Below are positions 9,349-20,140 of a stretch of 42,361 nucleotides of DNA, in pieces; the first letter of the stretch is position 1, and each line of letters opens with the position of its first letter. The DNA lies in the NCBI GenBank assembly GCA_011330685.1, contig DRPV01000118.1:1-42361 (forward strand), given 5' to 3'. The notes under the pieces are model-generated. The model did not search any database and was not told where the DNA came from. It saw nothing but the letters and a program-made list of their open reading frames with translations. The DNA is from Desulfobacterales bacterium. Its GTDB lineage: Bacteria > Desulfobacterota > Desulfobulbia > Desulfobulbales > VMSU01. Position numbers and translations under genes: made by a program.

Positions 9349-11019
9349 TTAATCATCTATGGATTTGTTAATATAGTATTGTTGACCAATGGAAAGCAGA
9401 TTGTTTACAAACCAGTACAATACCAGCCCGGAGGCGAAATTTAAAAACATAAAGGTAAAAACTACCGGCAGAAACAGCATAATTTTAGCCTGAGTCGGAT
9501 CGCCGGTGGTGGGGGTCATCTTTTGTTGAACAAACATGCTGACTCCCATGAGCAGGGTAAGTACCGGTATGCCATGCAGGTATGGAATATTAAAGCCGAT
9601 GGAGAGACGATCCGGGGCCGATAAATCGTTTATCCACAACATAAAAGGGGCGTGTCGTAATTCAATAGTCTGCAGTAATACCCGGTAGAGGGCAAAAAAT
9701 ACCGGGATCTGAACGACCATCGGCAGACAGCCGCCGAGAGGATTAATTTTATAGGTCTTGTAAAGCAGGATCATCTCCTGGTTCAGCTTGTCCTTGTTAT
9801 CCTTATATTTCTCCCGCAGCTTGGCCATTTTGGGCTGGATCTTCTGCATGGTCTTCATGGATTTCATGCCCTTGTGGGAGATGGGCCAGAGAATGAGCTT
9901 GAAAAGGATGGTAACCAGGATAATGGCTACTCCATAATTGTGAACATATCCATCCAGGAAGTTTAGGAGATAGAGGGTCGGCTTGGCTATAAGATCGAAC
10001 CAGCCGAAATTAACTGTCTTGTCAAGGTTGAAGCCCACGCTTTTGAGAATTGACAGTTTCTTGGGGCCAAAATACAGGCCGTAGGAATATGTCTGGTCGC
10101 TGCCGGCGGTAATGGTGGATAAGCTGCCGCTGACGGTAGTCATTATGGTGTCTTTACCGGTTAAGGCCATTTGTACGGTGCTGGGAGATTTGGTTTGGGG
10201 GATGATCCCGCACATGAAATAGGTACCTTCATAGGCGGCCCAGTCTAACTTACCCTGAAAAACTTTGGGGCCCTTTTTGCGGAGTGTTTTTGCCTTGATC
10301 TCTTCTAACTTGCCATTGACGTATGAGGCCGGGCCGTTAAAGAGAAAGGAGGTTTTGGCACTGCCCTGGGCAAATGGACGGTTGATTAATTGCAGATAGG
10401 GGGCACCGCGCAGAGGGGACAGTGTCTTGTTTTCTACTGTAATAGTTAATCCTATTAAATAGGAGCTATCCCTGAAGGTCATTACCCGTTTGATTTTAAG
10501 CCCCGATTTAAGAGTGGCGGTCATGGTCAGAGTCTGTTGGCCGTTAGGAGAGGTGGTTATCTGCAGACGGTTGGCCTTAAAGAGGGGGAGGGTCATGCTG
10601 CCGCCCTGTCCCCAATAAAAATTCAAGGGTAAATTCCGGGGAGAAGAAGTTTTAATTAATTCCTTCTGGGGTGAGTCAGCGGCCAGGGATTCGCGATATT
10701 TATTGAGCGTGAAGCTCTTGATAACGCCGCCGTTTTCTGAAATTACCGCCGTGTACAAGCTGGTTCTTACGGTAATATCGCGGCCGTTCATGGCTGGAGC
10801 CGCGGTATTATTGGCCGCGGCTGGTGCCACCGCTGGTTGTGGTAGTTGAGGAGCCGCAGTTTGGGGGGCAGGCTGAGCCAGTTTCGGGGCATTAGTTACG
10901 GCCTGTTGCTTCTGCTGCTGCACCGGGGGCTGATGGACGCTGGGCATAAACAGGTACTGATAGCCTACCAAGATAACAAGGGATATGATAACCGCGATAA
11001 AGGCTCTTTTGGTTTCCAT
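9349..11019 (-). CDS. yidC: Membrane protein insertase YidC
   Basis: METKRAFIAVIISLVILVGYQYLF and PLGGCLPMVVQIPVFFALYRVL, YWFVNNLLSIGQQYYI. Confidence 0.97.
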   Translation of the reverse strand: METKRAFIAVIISLVILVGYQYLFMPSVHQPPVQQQKQQAVTNAPKLAQPAPQTAAPQLPQPAVAPAAANNTAAPAMNGRDITVRTSLYTAVISENGGVIKSFTLNKYRESLAADSPQKELIKTSSPRNLPLNFYWGQGGSMTLPLFKANRLQITTSPNGQQTLTMTATLKSGLKIKRVMTFRDSSYLIGLTITVENKTLSPLRGAPYLQLINRPFAQGSAKTSFLFNGPASYVNGKLEEIKAKTLRKKGPKVFQGKLDWAAYEGTYFMCGIIPQTKSPSTVQMALTGKDTIMTTVSGSLSTITAGSDQTYSYGLYFGPKKLSILKSVGFNLDKTVNFGWFDLIAKPTLYLLNFLDGYVHNYGVAIILVTILFKLILWPISHKGMKSMKTMQKIQPKMAKLREKYKDNKDKLNQEMILLYKTYKINPLGGCLPMVVQIPVFFALYRVLLQTIELRHAPFMLWINDLSAPDRLSIGFNIPYLHGIPVLTLLMGVSMFVQQKMTPTTGDPTQAKIMLFLPVVFTFMFLNFASGLVLYWFVNNLLSIGQQYYINKSIDD

Positions 11020-11137
11020 TATTGTTCCATTTTACTTTTTAAAGTTTTTGAGTATCAGCCGTGATAATTGTTGTTTGGCACGGATCTGCGTCTGCCTCTC
11101 ATGGCGTTAATAAAACATCAGAGGTTGTGAACGGGAT

Positions 11138-11166
11138 GATAAACCCGACGAGGCGGCAGGTTTATC
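11138..11166. other. Hairpin between yidD and yidC
   Basis: GATAAACC-N13-GGTTTATC perfect 8-bp stem. Confidence 0.5.
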
Positions 11167-11196
11167 TTCGACAAGCCACTTTCGAAGGGGTGATTA

Positions 11197-11220
11197 GCCT
11201 CCGAAGGATAAGCGTTTCAG
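11197..11220 (-). repeat. Short dispersed repeat R2
   Basis: gcctccgaaggataagcgtttcag just downstream of yidD. Confidence 0.55.
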
Positions 11221-11222
11221 CA

Positions 11223-11432
11223 TTATTTAACAGGATCGTAGCCCCCGGCATGAAAAGGATGACAACGGCAGATACGCCGTATGGCAAGCCAGCCGCCGCG
11301 CCATATACCATAACGGTTTATGGCCTCGATGGCGTACTGCGAACAGGACGGAATGTAACGGCAACGAGGAGGGAATAGAGGAGAAATGAAGATCTGATAA
11401 GATCTAATTAGAGATAGAAGAAAACGCTGCAA
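11223..11432 (-). CDS. yidD: Membrane protein insertion efficiency factor YidD
   Basis: [59 protein letters not shown]. Confidence 0.96.
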   Translation of the reverse strand: MQRFLLSLIRSYQIFISPLFPPRCRYIPSCSQYAIEAINRYGIWRGGWLAIRRICRCHPFHAGGYDPVK

Positions 11433-11448
11433 TTTTACTTACCGCTGT

Positions 11449-11877
11449 TTAAGTTATTATTTCTCTCTTTTGTCGACTGAGAGCATCAGTACAATTACTC
11501 CTGGAAGATAAAAAGGATGAAAATATTTCCTGGAGATCATTTAGATCAGCAGGGTTAAATCTTTTGGTGGCCGTAATTACCAAATCAACCCCAGCCCCCC
11601 CCTCATTAAGCAGTGCTATTTTGGCGGGAAAGGCTGGATTCAGTCTGAAATATTCCCGGATCAGCCGTTTTAATCTATTCCTCTTAACCGCTGATTTGAC
11701 CCCGCTTATACTTATTCCGAGCCGATGACAGCTAAGTTCGTTCAGGGTGAAAATAAAGTTAAATCCATTGGCACGCAACCGGCTGCCATGCCGGTACACA
11801 TGGTCATATTGCCATTTTTTCGTTATTTTTGCTGTTTTCGTTGTTAGAGGCCGGTGGGGCAGAGCTGGCTGCCGCAT
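11449..11877 (-). CDS. rnpA: Ribonuclease P protein component
   Basis: GISISGVKSAVKRNRLKRLIREYFRLN RnpA motif; position between rpmH and yidD. Confidence 0.94.
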   Translation of the reverse strand: MRQPALPHRPLTTKTAKITKKWQYDHVYRHGSRLRANGFNFIFTLNELSCHRLGISISGVKSAVKRNRLKRLIREYFRLNPAFPAKIALLNEGGAGVDLVITATKRFNPADLNDLQEIFSSFLSSRSNCTDALSRQKREIIT

Positions 11878-11915
11878 ATTAATTGTAATCCTGAATAATT
11901 AAACGGAGGAAACTG

Positions 11916-12053
11916 TCAGGCAGATAAGCGCCGACGGCCCTTGGCCCGGCGGTTATTAATAATAGTGCGTCCCGCTTTTGTACTCATCCGTAACCGGAAG
12001 CCGTGAGTGCGATGTCGTTTTGTGTTGCTGGGCTGAAATGTTCTTTTGCTCAT
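11916..12053 (-). CDS. rpmH: 50S ribosomal protein L34 (absent from the supplied ORF track because it is short)
   Basis: Reverse complement translates to [45 protein letters not shown] (45 aa). Confidence 0.97.
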   Translation of the reverse strand: MSKRTFQPSNTKRHRTHGFRLRMSTKAGRTIINNRRAKGRRRLSA

Positions 12054-12267
12054 GGTGTTGTCCTTGGATATGTTTAGTAACAGGCATGACTACTGACCGG
12101 TTGTGATGTCAGCTCATTTAGAAAATGCCAAATATTAATAATAAAGAAATATAAAAAACCTTGTTGTAGGCTTTCTTGATCAGCAAAGTAGAGCAAAATA
12201 TATTAATCTCATCAGCTAAGTATGTCAATTTATTTCCTTGTTAGCTCTAAAATAATATTCGCCACCC

Positions 12268-12295
12268 TTGACAATTTGGAGGTTATTTGTATAAT
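12268..12295 (+). promoter_or_regulatory. Sigma70-type promoter for tRNA-Gly
   Basis: TTGACA - 16 bp - TATAAT, about 20 bp upstream of the tRNA. Confidence 0.8.
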
Positions 12296-12315
12296 ATTAG
12301 GTTGAAGTGCGCAGG

Positions 12316-12391
12316 GCGGGCATAGCTCAGTTGGTAGAGTACAAGCTTCCCAAGCTTGGTGTCGCGAGTTCGAATCTCGTTGCCCGCTCCA
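12316..12391 (+). tRNA. tRNA-Gly (anticodon CCC), CCA encoded
   Basis: Acceptor GCGGGCA/TGCCCGC, D-arm, anticodon arm CAAGC-TTCCCAA-GCTTG, T-arm GCGAG-TTCGAAT-CTCGT, then TCCA. Confidence 0.95.
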
Positions 12392-12495
12392 TTTTTAATG
12401 TGGCTCATGTGGATTGGTATTAGCTTAACAGCATTAAAAATGATTTTTAGATTTATGGATACAGCGGTAATTCGTTGATGATCCTTAAACTGGAA

Positions 12496-12524
12496 AGTGG
12501 GTTTTTACCCGCTTTTTTTATTTT
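12496..12524 (+). terminator. Rho-independent terminator between tRNA-Gly and rimP
   Basis: AGTGGGT-TTTT-ACCCGCT followed by a T-tract. Confidence 0.75.
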
Positions 12525-12547
12525 ATAGGGCGTAAGATATAAAAAAA

Positions 12548-13000
12548 ATGGACCCACGAACAGACCGGATTAAGGCCCTGATCAGTCCGATTATTGATGA
12601 TCTCGGGCTTGAGTTAGTTGAACTGGCACTTAGAAATGAGCAGGAGGGCTTGACCCTGCGGGTTTTAATATATCAGGAGGAAGGGGTTAATATTGACCTC
12701 TGCGCCAGGGTGAGCAGAGAAATAAGCCGTTTGCTGGAGGTGGAAGATCCAATCACCTCGGCCTATAAGCTGGAGGTTTCGTCACCTGGGTTGACCAGGC
12801 CGCTTACCACCAGCCGTGATTTTATGCGTAATCAGGGTAAAAAGGTTAAAATAAAATTTGCCGGCCGGCAAGGCCCTTTGACATCTATTGGAATTATTCA
12901 AAAGGTCGATGACGAGAAGGTGCTGTTAACAGTAGAAGGGGAAGAGCTGGCAGTCAATCTAACGGATATCTATAAGGCTAAATTGGTAATTGAATTTTAA
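12548..13000 (+). CDS. rimP: Ribosome maturation factor RimP
   Basis: LGLELVELALRNEQEGLTLRVLIYQEEGVNIDLCARVSREISRLLE...YKLEVSSPGLTRPL. Confidence 0.96.
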   Translation: MDPRTDRIKALISPIIDDLGLELVELALRNEQEGLTLRVLIYQEEGVNIDLCARVSREISRLLEVEDPITSAYKLEVSSPGLTRPLTTSRDFMRNQGKKVKIKFAGRQGPLTSIGIIQKVDDEKVLLTVEGEELAVNLTDIYKAKLVIEF

Positions 13001-13163
13001 AATGCAGATCGATCGCTAACTTCTTATGTGTTGTTGTGTCTGAGGGATCGGGCTGGGATGTTAGGTACGATACAGCATGCTATACTCATAAATAATAAAT
13101 TTATAACTCTTAATACCGGTATTAGTATTTCGAGTTTTCAAGGCTCAAGTTGGAGAAGCAGCT

Positions 13164-14597
13164 ATGATGTCAAATCTACGAAGAATTATTGATCAGATAA
13201 GCAGGGATAAAGGCATTGATCGTCAAATGCTGATAGAAGGTCTGGAAGAGGCGGTTATGTCGGCCGCCAAAAAAAAATTCGGCATGCGGCGTGAAATGGA
13301 GGCCCAGTTTAATGAGGAGTCCGGGGAAATAGAATTATTCCAATTCCGCACGGTGGTTAATCAGGTCGAAGATGAACAGACGGAGATTGCTTTAAGCGAG
13401 GCTCAACAGCTTGATCCCGAGGTGGAGCTGGCCGATGAGATCGGCAGTCAGATGACCGAGGTCTCTGAGCTGGGCCGAATTGCCGCTCAATCCGCCAAAC
13501 AGGTTATTATTCAAAAGATGAAGGATGCCGAGCGTGAGGTGGTCTATGAGATGTTTAAAGACCGCAAGGGCGATATTGTCAATGGCATTGTGCAGCGTTT
13601 TGAACGAGGGAATATTATTGTTAATCTTGGCCGGACGGACGCTATTCTCCCTCGCAGTGAACAGATGCCGCGTCGTTCATACCGACAGGGTGATAGAATC
13701 AGAGCGATCCTGCTGGACGTAAAGCAGACAGCCCGTGACGCTCAGTTGATTTTGAGCCGCACCAATAAAGATTTTATCGTTAAGCTCTTTACCATTGAGG
13801 TTCCGGAAATGGCTGAGGGCACTGTTTCGATTATAGCGGTGGCAAGGGAGCCGGGTAATCGTGCCAAGATTGCCGTGGTCTCCAGTGCTTCGGACGTTGA
13901 TCCGGTGGGAGCCTGTGTGGGTATGAAAGGCTCACGAGTTCAGAATGTGGTGCAGGAATTACAGGGTGAACGTATTGATATTGTCCCCTGGAGCCCTGAT
14001 CCGGCCAAATATGTTTCAAACGCCCTGGCTCCGGCCGAGGTCTCAATGGTGGTAGTTGATGAGGAGCGTAAGACCCTGATGGTGATCGTGGCCAATGACC
14101 AGCTTTCCCTGGCCATCGGCCGCGGTGGTCAGAATGTCCGTCTGGCCTCGGAACTTCTGGGCTGGAGAATTGATGTTAAGAGTGAAGAAAAATATTCACA
14201 GCTCATGGAGGATGACTACCAATCGCTGACCGCTGTTGCCGGTATTGATAAACGTCAGGCTGACCTGCTCTATGAGAATGGAATTAATTCCGTGACTGAA
14301 TTAAGCCTGGCTGAGCCGGGGGAGATCGCGACTCTGCTTGAGATTACCGAGCCTGAGGCTGAGGCCCTGAAAGAGGCGGCCGCGGTTTCCCTTGCCGCTG
14401 AGCAGACAGGGGCTGAAGATGTTGTCGCGGAGCCCGAAGCTACAGGCGTTGAGGATACCGCTGAGGTCGAGGAGTTAGAGACGGATGCCGCCGCGTCTGA
14501 GAGTCACGGGGCAGAAATGCCTGAGGCGGAAAAAGTTGATACTGAAGATGACGGGGCGGCTGTGCCGGAGAAGACTGTTGCAGCGGAAGAGGAATAA
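13164..14597 (+). CDS. nusA: Transcription termination/antitermination factor NusA with acidic C-terminal tail
   Basis: S1/KH signatures, DPVGACVGMKGSRVQNVVQELQGERIDIV, SLAIGRGGQNVRLASELLGWRIDV. Confidence 0.97.
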   Translation: MMSNLRRIIDQISRDKGIDRQMLIEGLEEAVMSAAKKKFGMRREMEAQFNEESGEIELFQFRTVVNQVEDEQTEIALSEAQQLDPEVELADEIGSQMTEVSELGRIAAQSAKQVIIQKMKDAEREVVYEMFKDRKGDIVNGIVQRFERGNIIVNLGRTDAILPRSEQMPRRSYRQGDRIRAILLDVKQTARDAQLILSRTNKDFIVKLFTIEVPEMAEGTVSIIAVAREPGNRAKIAVVSSASDVDPVGACVGMKGSRVQNVVQELQGERIDIVPWSPDPAKYVSNALAPAEVSMVVVDEERKTLMVIVANDQLSLAIGRGGQNVRLASELLGWRIDVKSEEKYSQLMEDDYQSLTAVAGIDKRQADLLYENGINSVTELSLAEPGEIATLLEITEPEAEALKEAAAVSLAAEQTGAEDVVAEPEATGVEDTAEVEELETDAAASESHGAEMPEAEKVDTEDDGAAVPEKTVAAEEE

Positions 14598-14630
14598 CCG
14601 TCTCCGCTGCAATTTTTTGTTCGTTCTGTC

Positions 14631-14897
14631 ATGATTATCAAGCATGTGCCAGGAAGAATGTGTGTTGTTTGCGGCAAACGGGCTGCCAAGCCTGATTTAT
14701 CCCGTTTTATCTGGCGGGAAGGACGATTGTGTGAAGACCAGCAGCAAAGAGCAGATGGCCGCGGGATTTATGTGTGTCGAGCATTGTCATGCCGGCGGCG
14801 TTTATGTGTAAGTCATAAAAAATTGGCCAGGGCGTTAAGATGCCCGGAGATTGCCGCGGCCCCCAAGCCCTTGAAAATAGACGGGGTTATGAAATAA
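14631..14897 (+). CDS. ylxR: YlxR-family (DUF448) RNA-binding protein
   Basis: RMCVVCGKRAAKPDLSRF...ADGRGIYVCRALSCRRR between nusA and infB. Confidence 0.9.
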   Translation: MIIKHVPGRMCVVCGKRAAKPDLSRFIWREGRLCEDQQQRADGRGIYVCRALSCRRRLCVSHKKLARALRCPEIAAAPKPLKIDGVMK

Positions 14898-14947
14898 GGT
14901 AATTTACCGGGTCGGGTTTACAATATATAGGTGGGAGTTTAAGCGTA

Positions 14948-17761
14948 ATGAAGGTCAGAGTTTATGAGTTGGCTAGAGAAGTTGGGATGGACAGCAAGTT
15001 GTTGGCGGTCAAGCTCAAGGACTTCGGGTATGATGTAACTACCCATAGTTCCAGCCTTGATGAAGCCACTGCCGCGGAAATCAGGAAACGTCTGTCGGCG
15101 ACTCATACCGAGGTTCAGGAGAAGAGGATTTTGACCAAGGGTCATAAAACCATTATCCGGCGGCGTACCAAGGCGGTTAAACCCCCTGTAGTGGATGAGA
15201 TTGAGCTTCCAGAGCCGCCGCCTCACATTGTTGAACCAGAGACGGAGATCAGCGAGGCCGCCCCTCCCAAGCCTGAGGCCAAAACAGATAAGGCTCCTCC
15301 GGAAGCGGAAGCTGTGGTTGAATTATCGGTGGAGCAGGTCGATAATGCAGAGCCTCCGGTTGCGGGTCTGAAGGTAGAGTCTCCTGCTGTTACGGCATCT
15401 GAGCAGTCTGAGGCTGTAACGGTATCGGAAACTGAAGCCGCGCCGGAGCCTGAAGTGGCGGTGGTGGAATCAGCAGAGCAGGGTGAGGCCGCGCCGCCGG
15501 AAGCTGTTAAGGCTGAGGAAGAGACAACTGCGGAGTCCAAAGCAAAGGAGATTACCCCGGTTCAGCATGTAGAAAAGCCGGAACCGGTAGCGGCCAGCCG
15601 CAAAGGATTAGCCAGGGTTATTAAGCGGGCGGCAATTAAACTGCCGGTTGAGGAAGAACGGCCGCGGCCGAAGAAGAACAAACCCAAGGGCGGCAAGACG
15701 ACGGCCCGGCCCCCTTACAGGAGTGCCTCCGGAGGAGGAGCCGCGCGGCCCTTTAATGGCGGCCCCGGTAATGACCATAATGCAGCGCCGGGCAAGGGAA
15801 AAAGAGGAAAACGGTTTGTGAAATTTCACCATGAGCCGGGTGCCAAGGCCAAGCGGGGCCGTAAGCAGGGTTACGGCGTTGTGGATATGGAAGATGTTGC
15901 CATGGCCGGTGGACGGTTGTCATCGGCTTTGAAGCTCGATCGTCAGCGTCGTGGCGCTAAAAAGATGGCCAGAGGCGGCGGCAGTGAGGCCGGAGAGGCC
16001 AAGGCCATTAAGCGGCGTATCCAGATTTATGATACCATTTCCATTGGTGATCTTGCTCACCGCATGGGAATCAAGGCCAATGAGTTGATTGTTAAATTAA
16101 TGGGGATGGGAGTTATGGCCACCGTTAATCAGATCATTGACCTTGATACCGCGGTTCTGGTGGCGGCTGAATTTGGTTATGATGTGGAACAGGCCATGAC
16201 CGAAGAGCTTAACATCCTCAATCTTGAGGATAACGAAGCCGGCGGCGAGATGCTGCCCCGGCCCCCGGTGGTCACCGTTATGGGGCATGTCGATCACGGT
16301 AAGACCTCTATCCTTGATGCCATTCGTAATTCAGATGTGGCGGCTGGTGAGGCCGGCGGTATAACTCAGCATATTGGAGCCCATTATGTCCGCTCCCCGC
16401 AGGGTGAGGTGGTTTTCTTAGATACCCCAGGCCATGCCGCGTTCACCGAGATGCGTTCCCGGGGGGCGCAGGTTACCGATATTGTTGTCCTGGTGGTGGC
16501 GGCCGATGACGGGGTGATGGATCAAACCAAGGAGGCCATTAATCATGCCAAGGCTGCTGAGGTGCCCATCGTGGTGGCCATCAACAAAATTGACAAGGAT
16601 GATGCCGATCCCATGCGGGTCAAAAGAGAACTGGCTGAATATGATCTGGTTCCGGAAGACTGGGGTGGGAACACTATTTTCTGTGAAGTTTCGGCTAAAC
16701 AAAATATTGGTATAAATGAACTCTTGGAGCAGATTTTACTCCAGTCCGAGATTCTGGAACTAAAGGCCGATCCAAAACGCCGGGCCCGCGGCCGGGTGGT
16801 TGAGGCCAAACTTCACAAGGGGCTGGGGGCCGTCGCCACCATTCTTATTCAGCAGGGAACCCTGCGGGATGGAGACGCCTTCGTGGTGGGCGAATTTTAT
16901 GGTAAAGTTCGTTCCATGTTTAATGATAAGGGCGAGACTGTGCCGGAGAGCGGCCCATCCATGCCGGTTGAGGTTCATGGTTTAAGCGGTGTACCCAGTG
17001 CCGGTGATGAGTTCATCGTGATGCCGGATGAAAAGACCGCCAAGAACATAAGCAGTCAGCGTCAGACCAAAAGCCGGGAAAAATATCTGGCTCAGGGTAG
17101 TAAAATCTCCCTTGAGAATCTCTTTGAAAAGCTTCAGGAAGGTGCCATGAAAGAGTTATGTGTCCTGTTGCGGGCCGACGTTCAGGGAACCTTGGAGGCC
17201 TTTGCCAAGACCTTGAAGAAATTGAGTACCAAAGAGATTAAGCTCAGTATCATTCATGAGGGTACCGGTACGATTACGGAATCTGATGTTCTGCTGGCTT
17301 CGGCCTCTGATGCCATTATCCTGGGTTTCAATGTGCGGCCCAATGCCAAGGTGCAGGAGATGGCCAAGAAAGAAAATGTCGACATCCGTTTTTATGATGT
17401 CATTTATCACGCGGTGGATGATATAACTAAGGCTATGACCGGCATGTTGGATCCCACCTTCGAAGAGAGGGTTATCGGGGCGCTTGAGGTTCGTCAGATC
17501 TTCAGTGTTCCCAAAATCGGGGTTATCGCCGGCTCTTATGTTACTGATGGCAAGATTACCCGTAATGCCAAGGTTCGTCTGCTGCGTGACGGGGTCGTGG
17601 TCTATACCGGCAATATATCTTCTCTCAGGCGTTTTAAAGATGATGCCAAGGAGGTTGCAAGCGGTTACGAATGCGGGGTAGGCATCGAGAACTATAATGA
17701 TATTAAAGTCGGCGATACCATGGAAGCCTTTGTTATGGATGAAGTTGAAGCCATCCTTTAG
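14948..17761 (+). CDS. infB: Translation initiation factor IF-2
   Basis: [48 protein letters not shown]. Confidence 0.98.
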   Translation: MKVRVYELAREVGMDSKLLAVKLKDFGYDVTTHSSSLDEATAAEIRKRLSATHTEVQEKRILTKGHKTIIRRRTKAVKPPVVDEIELPEPPPHIVEPETEISEAAPPKPEAKTDKAPPEAEAVVELSVEQVDNAEPPVAGLKVESPAVTASEQSEAVTVSETEAAPEPEVAVVESAEQGEAAPPEAVKAEEETTAESKAKEITPVQHVEKPEPVAASRKGLARVIKRAAIKLPVEEERPRPKKNKPKGGKTTARPPYRSASGGGAARPFNGGPGNDHNAAPGKGKRGKRFVKFHHEPGAKAKRGRKQGYGVVDMEDVAMAGGRLSSALKLDRQRRGAKKMARGGGSEAGEAKAIKRRIQIYDTISIGDLAHRMGIKANELIVKLMGMGVMATVNQIIDLDTAVLVAAEFGYDVEQAMTEELNILNLEDNEAGGEMLPRPPVVTVMGHVDHGKTSILDAIRNSDVAAGEAGGITQHIGAHYVRSPQGEVVFLDTPGHAAFTEMRSRGAQVTDIVVLVVAADDGVMDQTKEAINHAKAAEVPIVVAINKIDKDDADPMRVKRELAEYDLVPEDWGGNTIFCEVSAKQNIGINELLEQILLQSEILELKADPKRRARGRVVEAKLHKGLGAVATILIQQGTLRDGDAFVVGEFYGKVRSMFNDKGETVPESGPSMPVEVHGLSGVPSAGDEFIVMPDEKTAKNISSQRQTKSREKYLAQGSKISLENLFEKLQEGAMKELCVLLRADVQGTLEAFAKTLKKLSTKEIKLSIIHEGTGTITESDVLLASASDAIILGFNVRPNAKVQEMAKKENVDIRFYDVIYHAVDDITKAMTGMLDPTFEERVIGALEVRQIFSVPKIGVIAGSYVTDGKITRNAKVRLLRDGVVVYTGNISSLRRFKDDAKEVASGYECGVGIENYNDIKVGDTMEAFVMDEVEAIL

Positions 17762-17794
17762 TAAACGTTCCATGAACATCCTGTTGCACGCGAT

Positions 17795-17818
17795 ATACCT
17801 CCCAATATACGGAGGTAT
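17795..17818 (+). other. Perfect hairpin in the infB-rbfA gap
   Basis: ATACCTCC-CAATATAC-GGAGGTAT. Confidence 0.5.
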
Positions 17819-17849
17819 TATCGGGAGTTTTGGTCGTGGGCAACGGGCG

Positions 17850-17874
17850 TCCCTGAAACGCTTACACCTCGGCG
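17850..17874 (+). repeat. Short dispersed repeat R4
   Basis: ccctgaaacgcttacacctcggcgg between infB and rbfA. Confidence 0.5.
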
Positions 17875-17918
17875 GTTTGGTTATAATTATCGCTAACCTT
17901 TAAACAGTTGATTTTATA

Positions 17919-18326
17919 ATGGGTAGAAAGGATAAAAAGGTAAGTGATTATGCCATTGCAGACCTGGGCCGGAGGGTTAATCGGCGGCCGGGACGGGTGG
18001 CGGAGGTTATTCGAAACGAGTTGTCCATGCTTTTGCTGCGTGAGACGCGTGATCCCCGTTTGCGGGCGGTAACCCTGAGCCGGGTTGAAGTCAGTCCTGA
18101 TTTGCGGGCCGCGGTGATTTTTTTTAATTGTCAGAAAGACGAGGTTAAGGATGTCTTATCCGGCCTGACAAGTGCCCGTGGTTTTATGCGTAGTACGCTG
18201 GCTCAACGTATCAGCCTGCGTTACATGCCCAAACTGGTTTTTAAGCATGATCTTGCCGCTATGTATCAGGCCGAGATGGATCAGGTTTTCAGGGAGATTG
18301 CCAATGACCACCCACAAGATGAATGA
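17919..18326 (+). CDS. rbfA: Ribosome-binding factor A
   Basis: RVAEVIRNELSMLLLRETRDPRLRAVTLSRVEVSPDLRAAVIFF. Confidence 0.95.
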   Translation: MGRKDKKVSDYAIADLGRRVNRRPGRVAEVIRNELSMLLLRETRDPRLRAVTLSRVEVSPDLRAAVIFFNCQKDEVKDVLSGLTSARGFMRSTLAQRISLRYMPKLVFKHDLAAMYQAEMDQVFREIANDHPQDE

Positions 18327-19281
18327 AATTGCCAGGGTTATAGAGGAGTCCGGTTCCATTCTGCTGGCCACTCATACCTTCCCTGATGGTGACGCCCTTG
18401 GTTCGCAGCTTGGGCTGGGCCATATTCTGCAGGATATGGGAAAGCAGGTAATTCTCTATAGCGAGGGACAGATTTCATACCTCTATAAATTTTTGCCGCG
18501 CTGTACCGAGCTGTTTGATACTCCCCCCTGTGACAGCCAGATAGACTGCGCCATTGCTCTTGATTGCGGTGATCGTTTTCGCCTGGGGCGTGAGGTTGAT
18601 AATCTACTGAAAATTAAGCCTTTTTTGGTTATTGATCATCATACCGGCCATAAAAATTTTGGTGATCTGCGTTGGGTTGAATCCGGCCGGTCATCAACGG
18701 GTGAAATGGTATATGAGCTTGCCAGAAAATTAGGGGCCGAAATTTCTTATGAGGCGGCTTATTGTCTCTATACTGCTATTGTGGCGGATACCGGCTCATT
18801 CAAATACGCCTCTACCACGGCAGAGACCTTTCGGATAGCGGGTGAATTGGTCAGCATAGGGGTTAAACCGGAAGATGTGGCCGGTAAACTCTTTGATAAC
18901 TATACGGAAAGTCGTTTACAATTATTACAGGCCGTACTTTCCACCCTCGAGTTATACAGTATAGGTCGGTTGGCTATTATCAGCGCCACCAAAAAGATGT
19001 TTGAAATAACCGGTGCTGAATTGGCTGATACGGAGAATTTTATTAATTATCCCCGTTCGCTGGCTTCGGTACAGGCGGTGGCTCTAATCAAGGAAACCGA
19101 GGATGGTATCAGCGTCAGTATGCGCTCCAAGGGCGATTGCGATGTGGCAGAGGTAGCCCGCAAGTTTAATGGCGGCGGTCACCGCAACGCGGCCGGTTGT
19201 AAATTTAAGAACGGCGAGAGCTTAAAAGAGGTGCGTGACCTGATCTTTAATGAATTATTGCCCCTTGTGGAGGGTTATTGA
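18304..19281 (+). CDS. nrnA: DHH/DHHA1 phosphoesterase (NrnA-type oligoribonuclease/pAp phosphatase)
   Basis: THTFPDGDALGSQLGL, VIDHHTGHKNFGDL, FNGGGHRNAAGCKF. Start moved from 18172 to ATG at 18304 (MTTHKMNEIARVIEESGSILLATHTFPDGD). Confidence 0.93.
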   Translation: MTTHKMNEIARVIEESGSILLATHTFPDGDALGSQLGLGHILQDMGKQVILYSEGQISYLYKFLPRCTELFDTPPCDSQIDCAIALDCGDRFRLGREVDNLLKIKPFLVIDHHTGHKNFGDLRWVESGRSSTGEMVYELARKLGAEISYEAAYCLYTAIVADTGSFKYASTTAETFRIAGELVSIGVKPEDVAGKLFDNYTESRLQLLQAVLSTLELYSIGRLAIISATKKMFEITGAELADTENFINYPRSLASVQAVALIKETEDGISVSMRSKGDCDVAEVARKFNGGGHRNAAGCKFKNGESLKEVRDLIFNELLPLVEGY

Positions 19282-19287
19282 GGGCTT

Positions 19288-20085
19288 ATGCCGGTTAAAC
19301 TCCCTGAGGAGCGGCCGCCTGGTGTTTTTTTGATTGATAAACCATGCGGCCCGACCTCCTTTAAGATTGTCCATTATATTCGTAAGGCCCTGGGCATAAA
19401 AAAGGTTGGTCATAGCGGTACCCTGGATCCTTTTGCCTCCGGGCTGCTTATTGTCTGTGCCGGGAGACCTGCCACCAGAATCATATCGCAACTGATGGGC
19501 GGTGATAAGGAATATCTGGCTATTTTACGTCTTGGGGTAAGCACTGACACGCAGGATTTTACCGGCCGGATTGTCTCTGAGCGCCCGGTGCCTGAATTTG
19601 AGCGATCGGTAATAGATCAATGTCTAAGCCGTTTTGTCGGTCGGCATTATCAGATGCCGCCAGCCTATTCAGCTTTGAAGCATAAGGGAAGGCCGCTCTA
19701 TTATTACGCGCGGAAGGGGATAAAGATTGATAAGCCGCCCCGGTTAGTGACGATAAATGAGTTGGAGATTGTTGATTCGGTTCCTCCTCGTCTGCGGCTG
19801 GATGCCGGCTCGGACAGCGGGCCTGAGATTTGTATCAGAGTTCGCTGCGGTAAAGGGGTGTATATCCGCACCCTGGCGGCTGATATTGGCGAGGCTCTGG
19901 GCTGTGGAGCTCATTTGCTGGCCTTAAGAAGGACGGTGAACGGGCCGTTCAACGTTAATGAGGCAGTGGATGGAGAAAGGCTTGTTAATGCCGATGAGGC
20001 CTTGACAATATTGCAGGGTGGAATAAAAAGTGTGGAGGAGGTGTTGGCGGCATTTGACCATGAAACCGCCGCACGGCCCATGTAG
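19288..20085 (+). CDS. truB: tRNA pseudouridine(55) synthase TruB
   Basis: [57 protein letters not shown]. Confidence 0.97.
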   Translation: MPVKLPEERPPGVFLIDKPCGPTSFKIVHYIRKALGIKKVGHSGTLDPFASGLLIVCAGRPATRIISQLMGGDKEYLAILRLGVSTDTQDFTGRIVSERPVPEFERSVIDQCLSRFVGRHYQMPPAYSALKHKGRPLYYYARKGIKIDKPPRLVTINELEIVDSVPPRLRLDAGSDSGPEICIRVRCGKGVYIRTLAADIGEALGCGAHLLALRRTVNGPFNVNEAVDGERLVNADEALTILQGGIKSVEEVLAAFDHETAARPM

Positions 20086-20140
20086 CAGATTAGCAGATAA
20101 TAATAAAACAATTAAAGACAAAAAAATATGGAGGTCTAAC

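Noticed and set aside
9629-9638. TTATCCACA, an exact DnaA-box-like sequence on the plus strand
   Set aside because: Single occurrence inside yidC coding sequence; no cluster of boxes seen.
12060-12310. AT-rich divergent gap between rpmH and tRNA-Gly considered as oriC
   Set aside because: No DnaA-box cluster and no dnaA/dnaN/gyrB; explained by divergent promoters. GC-skew would be needed to revisit.
13164-14597. NusA acidic tail as a novel domain
   Set aside because: Low-complexity Glu/Ala-rich C-terminal extension; such tails on NusA are common and give no specific functional signal.
15223-15832. Antisense ORFs within infB
   Set aside because: Low-complexity antisense readings of the IF-2 N-terminal linker (Ser/Ala/Gly-rich), typical of GC-biased shadow ORFs.
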